Part shown: positions 7,276-14,900 of the stretch, one piece after another
Numbering within the stretch: the stretch's first letter is position 1
Layout of the letters: each line of letters opens with the position of its first letter
The notes under the pieces: generated by a model
The model's input: only the letters and a program-made list of their open reading frames with translations
The model's database searches: none
Told to the model about the DNA's origin: nothing
Made by a program: the position numbers and the translations under genes
DNA from: Planctomycetota bacterium
GTDB lineage: Bacteria > Planctomycetota > Planctomycetia > Pirellulales > UBA1268
Direction of reading: 5' to 3'
DNA: 32,959 nt
Assembly: GCA_003669255.1 (NCBI GenBank)
Contig: QWPO01000028.1
Location: forward strand, 1-32,959

Positions 7276-8328
7276 ATGCCGCCGTCGCTCCCCAATCGCA
7301 GGAACCATCGTACCGCTCGCGGCCGATCCGTCGACGGCTCAGCAGTGCTCACCACGGGCCTCATGCTGCTGTTCGCCCTCGCTGGCTCAGGCCACTCCGC
7401 CGTACCGGATCCGGCCGCACTCGACGCCGCGGTTCGGGCCACGTGGACACGCGTTCCCATCCGCGACTGGGCTCGCCGCGTCTCGGAGATCACGGGCGCC
7501 ACGGTCATCGTCGATTGGCGGCTCGATCCAGACGTCAGCGTCACCCTCGCGAGCGACGGCGACACGCTCCGCTCGCTCCTCGACCGTGTGGCCGCTTCGA
7601 CGGGCGCGGCAGTGGAGCCGCTCGCCTCGACGACACGGCTCGTGCCCCGTGAGGTCTCGGGCCTCGCAGCGGCCGCCGAAGCAGCCCGGCGCCGCGATCT
7701 CCGCGGGCTGCCTCCGGAGATCCGCCGCATCGCCGAACGTCGAGCGTCGTGGACCTGGCCCGCGGCCGCGCAGCCACGCGACCTGGTCGCGGCCGCGGCC
7801 GACGACGCGGGCATCACGATCGCCAGCCTCGACCGCGTGCCGCACGATCACCTGCCGGCCACGTCGCTGCCCCCGCTCCAACTCGCCGAGCGTCTCGATC
7901 TGCTGCTGGCGAACTTCGATCTCCGCGTCGACTGGTCGGCCGCCGGTGGCACGATCGTGCCGATCGATGCGGGCGTTGACCCACTCGACGGCACTGGCAT
8001 CCGCTCGAAACCGGTTCGCCCGATCCGGCCGCGCGAGGTGCCGAAGCGAGCCGGCATCGCCGTCTACTCCCTCCGTCTCGAGGCGCCGCTCAACCAGGCG
8101 GTGCCTGCCGTGGCGAAGAGTCTGGGGCTGGCGTCGTCGCTCGACGAGGCATCACTCGCGGCCCGTGGCATCGCCCCTGGAGAGATCGTTCGGGTGGATG
8201 CCCGCGACCTATCGCGCGACGAACTGCTCGACGCGATCGTGGCTCCGCTCGACCTCGAGTGGAGGATCGAGAACGAAACGCTCCGCGTGTTCGCCGCTCC
8301 GGCCGCCCGCGATGCCCCGAACCCGTGA
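7276..8328 (+). CDS. Exported protein with repeated secretin/TonB-N-like (STN-like) segments
   Basis: The product has 350 residues from the ATG at 7276; an upstream GTG at 7234 is also in frame. A basic N-terminus followed by a hydrophobic stretch (VLTTGLMLLFALAGSGHSA) looks like a signal peptide. Three segments share the pattern of the short STN fold, a strand pair followed by 'L..LL....L...': ITGATVIVDWRLDP..TLRSLLDRVAAST (residues ~75-115), DDAGITIASLD..LQLAERLDLLLANFDLRVDW (~175-220), and a C-terminal LSRDELLDAIVAPLDLEWRIENETLRVF. Such domains occur at the N-termini of secretins and TonB receptors, but no secretin barrel is present here. The function is unknown. It is divergent from glpK and its stop is 34 bp from the convergent TPR gene. 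Confidence 0.75.
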   Translation: MPPSLPNRRNHRTARGRSVDGSAVLTTGLMLLFALAGSGHSAVPDPAALDAAVRATWTRVPIRDWARRVSEITGATVIVDWRLDPDVSVTLASDGDTLRSLLDRVAASTGAAVEPLASTTRLVPREVSGLAAAAEAARRRDLRGLPPEIRRIAERRASWTWPAAAQPRDLVAAAADDAGITIASLDRVPHDHLPATSLPPLQLAERLDLLLANFDLRVDWSAAGGTIVPIDAGVDPLDGTGIRSKPVRPIRPREVPKRAGIAVYSLRLEAPLNQAVPAVAKSLGLASSLDEASLAARGIAPGEIVRVDARDLSRDELLDAIVAPLDLEWRIENETLRVFAAPAARDAPNP

Positions 8329-8362
8329 ACCGACGCCGTGACCAGCGCCGTGCCGCGACAGC

Positions 8363-9439
8363 TTACGGCTGCGCGATCGAGCGATTGCCCGACTTGCCGC
8401 GGGCAACCTCGATGTTCTGCCGCGACGGCTGGTGCTGCGGATCTCGCTTCAGCGCTTCCGAGTACGACCCCACCGCATCGGCATACCGTCCCTGATAGGA
8501 CTGCGCGACGCCGCGGTTGAACCAGGCGCGAACGTCCTTCGGGTCATGACGGATCGCCTGATCGAAGTCAAACTCCGCCTTCCGCGGCTGGTGCGTCTGC
8601 AGGTAGGCCAGACCACGGTTGAGGTAGGCGAGCATGTACGTCCGGTCGCGGCGGATGCTCGACGCGTAGGCGTTGATCGCCTCGAGCGGACGGTCGAGTT
8701 CGACGAGGGTCAGCCCGCGCCAGAGTTCCGGCCGCGGGTCGTCGTAGGCAATGCCCGCGGCATCCTCGAAATCCTCGAGGGCGATGCCGTACAGGCCGAG
8801 GTGGAACCAGGCGATGCCACGACGCAGGTAGAGTTCGGAATCCTGCGGATCGATCGCCAAGCCCCTCGAGCAGGCATCGACGCAGCCTTCGAAGTCACCG
8901 AGCCGCCGCGATGTGACGCCAAGCGCGAGGTAGGCGAGCGTCATCTTCGGGTCGAGCTTGATCACCTCGCGGATCTTCTCGCGGGCCTCTTCGAGCTTCC
9001 CAGCCTTGTCGAGCTTCTCCGCCTCTCCGAGCAGTTTTTCGGCCGGTGTCGGCTCCCAGTCTTGGCTCTGGCTGTCGCGCATCGAGGGACGAGACCGGTC
9101 TGATCGTTCAGCCGGATCGCCCGACACCGTCGTGTCGGGGAAAGGCACAGGCAGCCGGGGACTGGCTTGCGGCCCGGCGGACGGCCGCTCCTTGGGCATG
9201 GTGGGGGCAGGCTGCCGCGGCGTGGGCCGCTGCTCGGACGGCTTGGCGGCGTTGCCGCGGCCGAACGGATTCAGTTCGTCGGCGAACGGGTCATCCTCGG
9301 GCACTCCGCCCGGCTCTCCGCCGCCCTGGGCGTGGACCAGAGAGGAGGCCGCGACGACCGCGAAGCAGGCGGCACAACAAGCGGCTGCAAACAAGGGCCG
9401 CATGCGAAGGAGCATCGTGAAAGGTGTGCGCTGGGTCAT
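8363..9439 (-). CDS. Exported TPR-repeat protein
   Basis: The product has 358 residues. The N-terminus carries a signal peptide (basic, then FAAACCAACFAVVAASSLVHA), so it is probably periplasmic. A Pro/Arg-rich disordered region spans residues ~40-125. From ~130 to the end there are about six tetratricopeptide repeats with canonical A-L-G/A-Y spacing (AYLALGVTSRRLGDFEGCVDACSRGL; AYLNRGLAYLQTHQPRKAEFDFDQAI; WFNRGVAQSYQGRYADAVGSYSEAL). TPRs form a superhelical protein-protein interaction scaffold, and the partner cannot be told from context. It starts at an ATG. It lies 135 bp downstream of the three-gene operon on the same strand and may be read through from it. Confidence 0.88.
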   Translation of the reverse strand: MTQRTPFTMLLRMRPLFAAACCAACFAVVAASSLVHAQGGGEPGGVPEDDPFADELNPFGRGNAAKPSEQRPTPRQPAPTMPKERPSAGPQASPRLPVPFPDTTVSGDPAERSDRSRPSMRDSQSQDWEPTPAEKLLGEAEKLDKAGKLEEAREKIREVIKLDPKMTLAYLALGVTSRRLGDFEGCVDACSRGLAIDPQDSELYLRRGIAWFHLGLYGIALEDFEDAAGIAYDDPRPELWRGLTLVELDRPLEAINAYASSIRRDRTYMLAYLNRGLAYLQTHQPRKAEFDFDQAIRHDPKDVRAWFNRGVAQSYQGRYADAVGSYSEALKRDPQHQPSRQNIEVARGKSGNRSIAQP

Positions 9440-9574
9440 GGTGAGAAAGTATCCCTTTGGAAGATCGGCAATTCAAAAGCTGGAAACGGTGCTCCGGGAG
9501 GGCGATCGGTCATCACCCGTGCAATCCTCGCAACCCGTCGTGGTCCCGGAACCCCGACAGCCGCGGCTGGGCCG

Positions 9575-9892
9575 TTAGGCCGGGCCCGCCTCCAGGAGCC
9601 CACCGAGCCGCTCCTGAATGCCGCTCTTGATCTTTCCGGCAAAAAGGCCGGCCATCGCGGGCACCTCGAGCCGAACGACCAGTTCCGCCGGCAGAATCTC
9701 GACGTCGCTCTCGATGGGCATGCCCATCACGTCGAGCGACAGCTGCAGGCGACCGTCTTCGTGCCACTTTGAATCGATGGCGCCGACCTTGCCGGCAAAG
9801 TCGTTACGGGCGCGGCCGACGGCCACTTCGAGACGGCGACGAACCTCGCTCTCGTCGAGGCTGTGCGGAATGCGAACTTCCATCGATTTCAC
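9575..9892 (-). CDS. Polyhydroxyalkanoic acid system family protein (small)
   Basis: The product has 105 residues and resembles the small PHA granule-region family: the opening EVRIPHSLDESEVRRRLEVAV matches that family's 'PHSLG..EA...' start, followed by ....DGRLQLSLDVMGMPIESDVEILPAELVVRLEVPAMAGLFAGKIKSGIQERLGGLL. I chose the GTG at 9892 because GGAGGA lies 9 nt upstream. The ATG at 9883 has that site too far away, and the TTG at 9913 has none. The start is only 4 nt past the stop of the MfnB-like gene, with the ribosome site inside that gene, so the two are translationally linked. No PHA synthase is in the window, so a storage-polymer role is unproven. Confidence 0.75.
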   Translation of the reverse strand: MKSMEVRIPHSLDESEVRRRLEVAVGRARNDFAGKVGAIDSKWHEDGRLQLSLDVMGMPIESDVEILPAELVVRLEVPAMAGLFAGKIKSGIQERLGGLLEAGPA

Positions 9893-9896
9893 GGGC

Positions 9897-10691
9897 TCAA
9901 CTCCTCCGGGCAATGCGTGATGGTGACGGGCTGCCGCCAGCGGCTGATTCCGCCTCCGCGAGTGTACCCACGAGTTCGCTCACGTTCCCGCGGCGGACCC
10001 GGCCCATGCGGCCCCCCTCGCAGGCCGCCGACCGCACCCCCAGAATTTGGGCCCCAATTGCCGCAACCTTCGGCAGGTCGATGGCCGTCAACCGGCCCGC
10101 CAGGGCCACCCCCAAACCCCGCGAGCGGGCAGCCGACACCCACGCGCCGACGCGGTCGGTCCCGCCGATCTCGAGGAGCCCGCCGGCCGACTTGTCGAAC
10201 GTGTCGATGAGGATCGTCGAGGCCCCGCCAGCCGCAGCTGCCTCGATCAGCTGGGCGGGATCTGGAGCCTTCGCGAGCTGCCAGTCGGCATAGGCGACGG
10301 CCACGAGTTCGATCGGCTCCGGGACGATCGCCGAAAGCCGTTCATGGGCCGACCGCCATCGGTCGAGCGACAGTCCCGAAGGCCCGACCTTCACCGCTTC
10401 CGGAAACGGAAGTCCGGCGGCCACGAGTTGGGTGGTGAGCGACTCGATGTGGGCCGCGATCGCGCGCTCGCCGGCGACGAGTTCACCGCAGGCGACCGTC
10501 AGCTGCGCCCGACCGGCGACCGCCTCGGCAATCGCGGCGGTGACATCGGCATCGGCTCGTCCGAGGGGCCCACGCGACGGCTCCTTCACGTCGATGATCG
10601 CAGCACCGCCAGCCACGGCCTCCTGCGCTTCGGCGACCGACCGCACGCTCACCAGCAGTCCAGCCGCCAGCCGGCTTCTCGTGGTGTTCAT
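9897..10691 (-). CDS. mfnB: (5-formylfuran-3-yl)methyl phosphate synthase, MfnB family
   Basis: MfnB condenses two glyceraldehyde 3-phosphate molecules to the furan precursor of methanofuran, the C1 carrier used with tetrahydromethanopterin. The 264-residue protein opens with LLVSVRSVAEAQEAVAGGAAIIDVKEPSRGPLG, the hallmark of the family. The lysines and aspartate known to be catalytic in the Methanocaldococcus enzyme are present: K36 (IDVK), K101 (AVKVG), and D163 and K167 in LIDTFDKSAGG, with the family's four-residue spacing. It starts at the ATG at 10691, overlapping the stop of the upstream gene by 4 bp (ATGA). It is followed after 4 nt by a PHA-family protein. The context fits formaldehyde/C1 metabolism known in planctomycetes; no other pathway gene is in the window. 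Confidence 0.9.
   Translation of the reverse strand: MNTTRSRLAAGLLVSVRSVAEAQEAVAGGAAIIDVKEPSRGPLGRADADVTAAIAEAVAGRAQLTVACGELVAGERAIAAHIESLTTQLVAAGLPFPEAVKVGPSGLSLDRWRSAHERLSAIVPEPIELVAVAYADWQLAKAPDPAQLIEAAAAGGASTILIDTFDKSAGGLLEIGGTDRVGAWVSAARSRGLGVALAGRLTAIDLPKVAAIGAQILGVRSAACEGGRMGRVRRGNVSELVGTLAEAESAAGGSPSPSRIARRS
9902..9907 (-). promoter_or_regulatory. Ribosome binding site deciding a GTG start
   Basis: GGAGGA on the minus strand lies 9 nt upstream of the GTG at 9892 and overlaps the 3' end of the MfnB-like gene. It favours the GTG over the ATG at 9883 and the TTG at 9913. Confidence 0.6.
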
Positions 10692-11275
10692 CGCTGCGAC
10701 ACCGGCGTCACTCGCCTCTTGGCCTCGAGCAGCCGCGCTGAAATGTCGCGGGCGATCGCCTGCGAGAGCGGCTCGCACCAGCGACCGTCGAACACCACGT
10801 TGCCATCCTCCCACGAGCCCCACGCCGATGCCACGGGCCGCGACCGCCACTCGACCGCCCGTTCGGCGAGCCGCATCACGAGGGTGCTCACGCGGCGGTC
10901 GGCAGTCTCGTCGTCGGCGCCGAGCGGCTGTGAACCCGGAAAGATGCACTCGACCACTTCCAGCGGCACCCGCTGCACGCCCAACGGCGAAAGCCGCACT
11001 TCGAGCGCGTCACCGCGACACGCAAGCCTCGGCCGGGAAGCGGCCCAGAGGAATGCTGCCCCGACCGTCAGGCCCGCCAGGCAGGCCGTGGCCACGAATG
11101 CGACTCCCCATGCCGGCGGGCGAACTGCGATCAGAACGGCGGCGGCGACCGCCGCAACGGCCATCATCGCCACGAACAGCACGGCCGCCGGCCTGAGGTT
11201 GGCCCGCAGCCAGACCTCGTCCGCGGCATGGGTCTCTCGGCTCAGTTCCGCTTCCGCCGTCGCCTGACCTTGCAT
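10688..11275 (-). CDS. Membrane protein with two predicted transmembrane helices
   Basis: The product has 195 residues from the ATG at 11275. Earlier in-frame starts would overlap the divergent antiporter gene and give an odd composition. A hydrophilic N-terminus (~35 residues) leads to two membrane helices (AAVLFVAMMAVAAVAAAVLIAV; GVAFVATACLAGLTVGAAFLWAA), then a cytoplasmic domain with beta-rich PH-like character (PRLACRGDALEVRLSPLGVQRVPLEVVECIF). This resembles small bacterial two-helix/PH-like membrane proteins, but I cannot name the family. It shares an ATGA stop/start overlap with mfnB and is first in a three-gene operon. Its start is 42 bp from the divergent antiporter gene. Confidence 0.75.
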   Translation of the reverse strand: MQGQATAEAELSRETHAADEVWLRANLRPAAVLFVAMMAVAAVAAAVLIAVRPPAWGVAFVATACLAGLTVGAAFLWAASRPRLACRGDALEVRLSPLGVQRVPLEVVECIFPGSQPLGADDETADRRVSTLVMRLAERAVEWRSRPVASAWGSWEDGNVVFDGRWCEPLSQAIARDISARLLEAKRRVTPVSQR

Positions 11276-11317
11276 ACGATCTGCCGTCGATTCCCTTGCC
11301 ACGAAGAGGCTTCCACC

Positions 11318-12877
11318 ATGCACGATGCAGCACCCGCTGGCGCCGGCCGACTGCCCCTCTGGGGCATCGCCATCGCGCTGGCAGCCTACCTCGTCGCGGC
11401 CGCCCTGGGGCTGCCGCAACATGGTCGCGATTTGCTGGTCCACTCACAAGCGGCCCACGCTGACGACCACGATGCGGCCCCGCACGGCGACGCTGCCGTC
11501 CCTGAGAGTCACGCCGTCGCAGCACCGCCGGTAGCCACCGTGCTGCCGTTCGCCCTCCTGCTCGCGGCGATCGCGATCCTGCCGCTCACCCCGGGCCTCT
11601 CGCACTGGTGGGAGCACAACTCCAGCAAACTCGTCGTCGCGGGCCTGCTCGCGGCCATCACGCTCGGCTACTACCTCCTTGGCCACCGCCATCCGATCGA
11701 TCTCCACTTCCCAGCCCACGCGGTGGTGCAGCCGGCGGCGGCAGGGCTTTCGTGGAGCACCGTCGGCACGGTGCTCATCAACGCGATCCTGGCCGAATAC
11801 ATCCCCTTCATCACGCTCCTCTTCGCCCTCTATGTGATCACCGGCGGCGTGCGGATCGAGGGCGACCTCGAGGCCACGCCCACCACCAACGCGGCCTTCC
11901 TGGCGGTGGGTGCGGTGCTCGCGAGCTTCATCGGCACGACGGGCGCCGCGATGCTGCTGGTGCGGCCGCTCCTCGAGACCAACCGCGAGCGGCGGCACGT
12001 GGCCCACACGCTGGTGTTTTTCATCTTCATCGTCTGCAACTGTGGCGGGCTGCTCCTGCCGATCGGCGACCCGCCACTGTTCCTGGGCTACCTCCAGGGC
12101 GTCGATTTCCTCTGGACGATGTCGCTCTGGAACGAATGGCTGTTCACCAACGGCTCGCTCCTGGTGATCTACTGGCTCTGGGACACGCTCATCGCCCACC
12201 CCCGCGAGACCCGGGCCGACGTCGTCCGCGACCGGCTTCTCACCCGCAGCCTCCGCTTCAGCGGCCTCTGGCCCAACCTGCCGCTGATGGCGGGCGTGAT
12301 CGCCGCCGTGGCGTTCCTCGATCCGTCGAAGCCGTTTCCGGGCACCTCCTGGCATCCATGGATCTACCTCCGGGAGACGGTGCTCCTCGGACTCGTCGGG
12401 CTGTCGCTGCTCCTGGGCTCGGGCGAAGTCCGCCGCAAGAATGCGTTCACCTACGGGGCGATCCTCGAGGTGGCGGCGCTCTTCATCGGCATCTTCATTT
12501 GCATGCAGCCCGCCCTGGCCCTGCTCCACGTCCACGGCGCCAGCCTCGGCCTCTCGTCGCCGCAGTCGTATTTCTGGGCCACCGGGTCACTTTCCGCGGT
12601 GCTCGACAACGCCCCGACCTACCTCGTGTTTTTCGAGGCGGCCGGCATCGACCCGACCGACGGCCTCACCGGCGAAGAGGCCCGGCTCCTCGCAGCGATC
12701 AGCCTCGGGGCGGTGTTCCTGGGGGCGATGACTTATATCGGCAACGGCCCCAACTTCATGGTCAAGGCGATCGCCGAGCAGGCGGGCGTGAAGATGCCGA
12801 GTTTCTTCGGCTACGTGATGTACAGTATGGGGGTGCTGCTGCCGGTGTTCGCCGTGATGGCGTGGCTCTTCGTGTAG
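11318..12877 (+). CDS. Sodium:proton antiporter-like / CitMHS_2-type ion transporter
   Basis: An integral inner-membrane transporter of the ion-transporter superfamily, 519 residues, about 12 hydrophobic segments. Diagnostic stretches are the two re-entrant-loop-like motifs SFIGTTGAAMLLVRPLL and AVLDNAPTYLVFFEAA, plus CNCGGLLLPIGDPPLFLGYLQGV, which matches the family annotated as sodium:proton antiporter or putative citrate transporter. After the first helix there is a His/Asp-rich loop (residues ~40-65; HADDHDAAPHGD), possibly metal- or pH-sensing. The ATG at 11318 has AGAGG 8 nt upstream. The substrate cannot be fixed from sequence: sodium/proton exchange is the usual annotation, and organic acid transport is an alternative. 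Confidence 0.85.
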   Translation: MHDAAPAGAGRLPLWGIAIALAAYLVAAALGLPQHGRDLLVHSQAAHADDHDAAPHGDAAVPESHAVAAPPVATVLPFALLLAAIAILPLTPGLSHWWEHNSSKLVVAGLLAAITLGYYLLGHRHPIDLHFPAHAVVQPAAAGLSWSTVGTVLINAILAEYIPFITLLFALYVITGGVRIEGDLEATPTTNAAFLAVGAVLASFIGTTGAAMLLVRPLLETNRERRHVAHTLVFFIFIVCNCGGLLLPIGDPPLFLGYLQGVDFLWTMSLWNEWLFTNGSLLVIYWLWDTLIAHPRETRADVVRDRLLTRSLRFSGLWPNLPLMAGVIAAVAFLDPSKPFPGTSWHPWIYLRETVLLGLVGLSLLLGSGEVRRKNAFTYGAILEVAALFIGIFICMQPALALLHVHGASLGLSSPQSYFWATGSLSAVLDNAPTYLVFFEAAGIDPTDGLTGEEARLLAAISLGAVFLGAMTYIGNGPNFMVKAIAEQAGVKMPSFFGYVMYSMGVLLPVFAVMAWLFV

Positions 12878-12928
12878 CAGCCGAGCCTTCCTTTTTTCGG
12901 GCCGACGGCGAACCCCCGGCCCCCACGC

Positions 12929-14134
12929 ATGAACGTCCGCCCCGACTCCGACTTCGAGGTCGTCGAAACCGACTCCCAGGTTCGCGACCTCGTGGACCGC
13001 CTCGCCCCCCACCCGCACGTTTGCTTCGACACCGAGTTTGTGTCAGAGCACACCTATCGCAGCCAGCTCTGCCTGGTGCAGGTGGCCGCGCCCGGCATCC
13101 TTGCCGTCATCGACACGCTCAAGGCCCGCGACCTCGACCCGTTCTGGAGGCTCCTCGCCGAGCCCGGCCGTACGACGGTCGTCCACGCCGGCCGCGAGGA
13201 GTTCGGCTTCATTCTCCACGCGATCCAGGCCCGGCCGTCGCACCTGTTCGACGTGCAGGTCGCTGCGGGCCTCGTGGACCACGACTTTCCCGCCGGCTAC
13301 GCCTCGATCGTCCGCCGCTTCCTCAACCTCCCGACCAACAAGGGCGAGACGCGGACCGACTGGCGGCAGCGGCCGCTCACGCAGGCGCAACTGGAATACG
13401 CCGTCGACGACGTCCGCCACCTGGAGCAGCTCTGGCGGAAGCTGGAGCGAAAGCTCGAGTCGCTCGGCCGCGTCGAGTGGATGCAAAACGAGATGGTGGC
13501 CTGGCAGGACGACGTCGAGGAGTCGTTCAGCCGCAAGCGGTGGCGCAGGGTGTCGGGGCTCAATGGCCTCTCCCGCCGGGAACTGGCCGTGGCCCGTGAG
13601 CTCTGGCACTGGCGTGACTCGGTGGCCGAAGAGCGCGACATGCCGCCCAAGCGGGTGCTCCGGGACGACCTCTTGGTGGAACTCTGCAAGCGAAAGAGCG
13701 CCGACGAGCGGCAGATCTCGGCGATCCGCGGCATGCAGCGATCCGACCTGCGGTACATCGTTAAGGGGCTCTCGGAGGCGATCGCCCGCGGCCTCGAACT
13801 CCCCGAGGATGAGTGCCCGGGCGGCGAGCGGCACCGTGCCCCACCGCCGCAGCTGGCGATGCTCGGCCAGTTTCTGGCCACCGCCGTGGCGGGCATGTGC
13901 CGCAGCGAGCACCTGGCGCCGGCGCTTGTCGGCACGTCGTCCGACATGCGCGATCTGCTCTCCTACAAGCTCGGCTACTACGACGAAGAAAGGCCCCCGC
14001 TGCTCGCCACCGGCTGGCGGTCGCGCGTGGTGGGCGACCTCGTGGACGACCTGCTCGCAGGCCGCGCCGCGCTCCGCATCGGCGACATCAAGTCGCACGA
14101 TCCGCTCGTGATCGAGCGCTGGGGCGACCGCTGA
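12929..14134 (+). CDS. rnd: Ribonuclease D (DEDDy 3'-5' exoribonuclease with HRDC domain)
   Basis: RNase D trims RNA 3' ends such as tRNA precursors. The 401-residue protein has Exo I as FDTEF (D34, E36), Exo III as YAVDD (Y157, D161), and Exo II as VVHAGREEFGF. There Glu91 occupies the position of the catalytic aspartate (E. coli HAGSEDLE), a conservative but unusual change. An HRDC domain follows (ELWHWRDSVAEERDMPPKRVLRDDLLVEL, residues ~215-290). A further C-terminal extension of ~100 residues probably folds as a second helical domain. It lies 51 bp after the antiporter gene on the same strand. A palindromic repeat and tRNA-Ser lie downstream. Confidence 0.93.
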   Translation: MNVRPDSDFEVVETDSQVRDLVDRLAPHPHVCFDTEFVSEHTYRSQLCLVQVAAPGILAVIDTLKARDLDPFWRLLAEPGRTTVVHAGREEFGFILHAIQARPSHLFDVQVAAGLVDHDFPAGYASIVRRFLNLPTNKGETRTDWRQRPLTQAQLEYAVDDVRHLEQLWRKLERKLESLGRVEWMQNEMVAWQDDVEESFSRKRWRRVSGLNGLSRRELAVARELWHWRDSVAEERDMPPKRVLRDDLLVELCKRKSADERQISAIRGMQRSDLRYIVKGLSEAIARGLELPEDECPGGERHRAPPPQLAMLGQFLATAVAGMCRSEHLAPALVGTSSDMRDLLSYKLGYYDEERPPLLATGWRSRVVGDLVDDLLAGRAALRIGDIKSHDPLVIERWGDR

Positions 14135-14161
14135 CGAGCGCCGCTCGAGGCTCCCACGTAG

Positions 14162-14182
14162 GTGCAGGTTGTCAACCTGCAC
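14162..14182. repeat. Interspersed palindromic repeat, single copy
   Basis: GTGCAGGTT-GTC-AACCTGCAC, a 9-bp perfect stem with a 3-nt loop, preceded by CGTAG. It begins 28 bp past the RNase D stop. Relative to the common CACAGG/CCTGTG form, the outer pairs are changed on both arms, keeping pairing. Confidence 0.85.
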
Positions 14183-14208
14183 AAGCATTCCGCGGCAGAT
14201 CCCGCCGC

Positions 14209-14421
14209 GAGGGGCTACCCATGCCCCGTCGCCGGACGCTCACTGCGGGCATGCGACTGTCGCGCCGTCGCCGCCGTCCCGGCGTCGGCTCCGGCTTACG
14301 GTCGCCGGGCGCGGCCCGGCTCCCAGCATCCTGCCCTTCGCTCGCTCGATGCTTCCTCCGCTTCGCCATCGTGGCTGCGCGTCGGAAGCAACGCCGGCTC
14401 CCGGGGCACGGGCAGCCCCTC
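14209..14421. other. Gene-free stretch bounded by a 20-bp inverted repeat
   Basis: The arms GAGGGGCTACCCATGCCCCG (14209-14228) and its near-complement (14402-14421) match at 18 of 20 positions. The two mismatches in a DNA alignment are transitions that would leave G-U pairs in one RNA orientation. The ~170 bp between is GC-rich with no convincing ORF. The pairing could make a long stem in a transcript, or mark the ends of a small decayed mobile element. A further hairpin GGTGCC/GGCACC lies at about 14471-14491. I see no gene in 14135-14636. Confidence 0.45.
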
Positions 14422-14505
14422 GCCCCCTCGTCGCGGTAAGGCGGTGGCAGAAGGCCAACGTCTCATCTGGGTGCCACACACAAGGGCACCGTTTCATGCG
14501 CCGCC

Positions 14506-14630
14506 GCCGGCCCGGATGGCCGGCCCGCCGACAGGCTGCAACGGCCACGATGGCGTTGCAGCCCACACAGCTGCCGGCCCGGATGGCCGGCCCACCGTCA
14601 GGCTGCAACGGCCAGGATGGCGTTGCAGCC
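14506..14630. repeat. Two direct copies of a 58-bp double-palindrome unit
   Basis: Copies at 14506-14563 and 14573-14630 (period 67 bp) differ at only a few positions. Each holds two inverted repeats: CCGGCC-N5-GGCCGG and a perfect 10-bp stem GGCTGCAACG-N10-CGTTGCAGCC. The second copy ends 6 bp before the 3' end of tRNA-Ser, so the stems would form in the trailer of the tRNA transcript. Confidence 0.8.
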
Positions 14631-14636
14631 GTAAAG

Positions 14637-14718
14637 CGGAGGGCACGGGATTCGAACCCGCAACCGATTTCTCGGCATCTGATTTCGAGTCAGACCGCTA
14701 GCCGTTCGCTTACCCTCC
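14637..14718 (-). tRNA. tRNA-Ser (anticodon CGA)
   Basis: On the minus strand the acceptor GGAGGGT pairs with GCCCTCC, with discriminator G at 14637. The anticodon arm TCTGA-CTCGAAA-TCAGA places CGA at positions 34-36, reading UCG codons. The variable arm is long and folds as CCGA-GAAA-TCGG, as expected for a class II tRNA. The T-arm GCGGG-TTCGAAT-CCCGT is canonical. CCA is not encoded (GC follows), so it must be added. At 82 nt it is short for tRNA-Ser but complete. Confidence 0.93.
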
Positions 14719-14900
14719 GGTGTTTGTTTACCGGATCGCGTTTCGGCAGGCCACGGCGGCTGATATTTCCCGGGAGAAACCGCGATTCCTGGACCATCAC
14801 CGCGGTCGACTTCGTGCCGCGGGTGCCGGGGCGAACCGGAATCACTCGGGCGGAACTGATCCGCAGGAACCGAAAGCGGATGGCGAGTGATGGCCCTCCT

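Noticed and set aside
11608-13599. A 663-codon plus-strand frame across the antiporter and RNase D
   Set aside because: It overlaps two well-supported genes in another frame and is Arg/Pro-rich.
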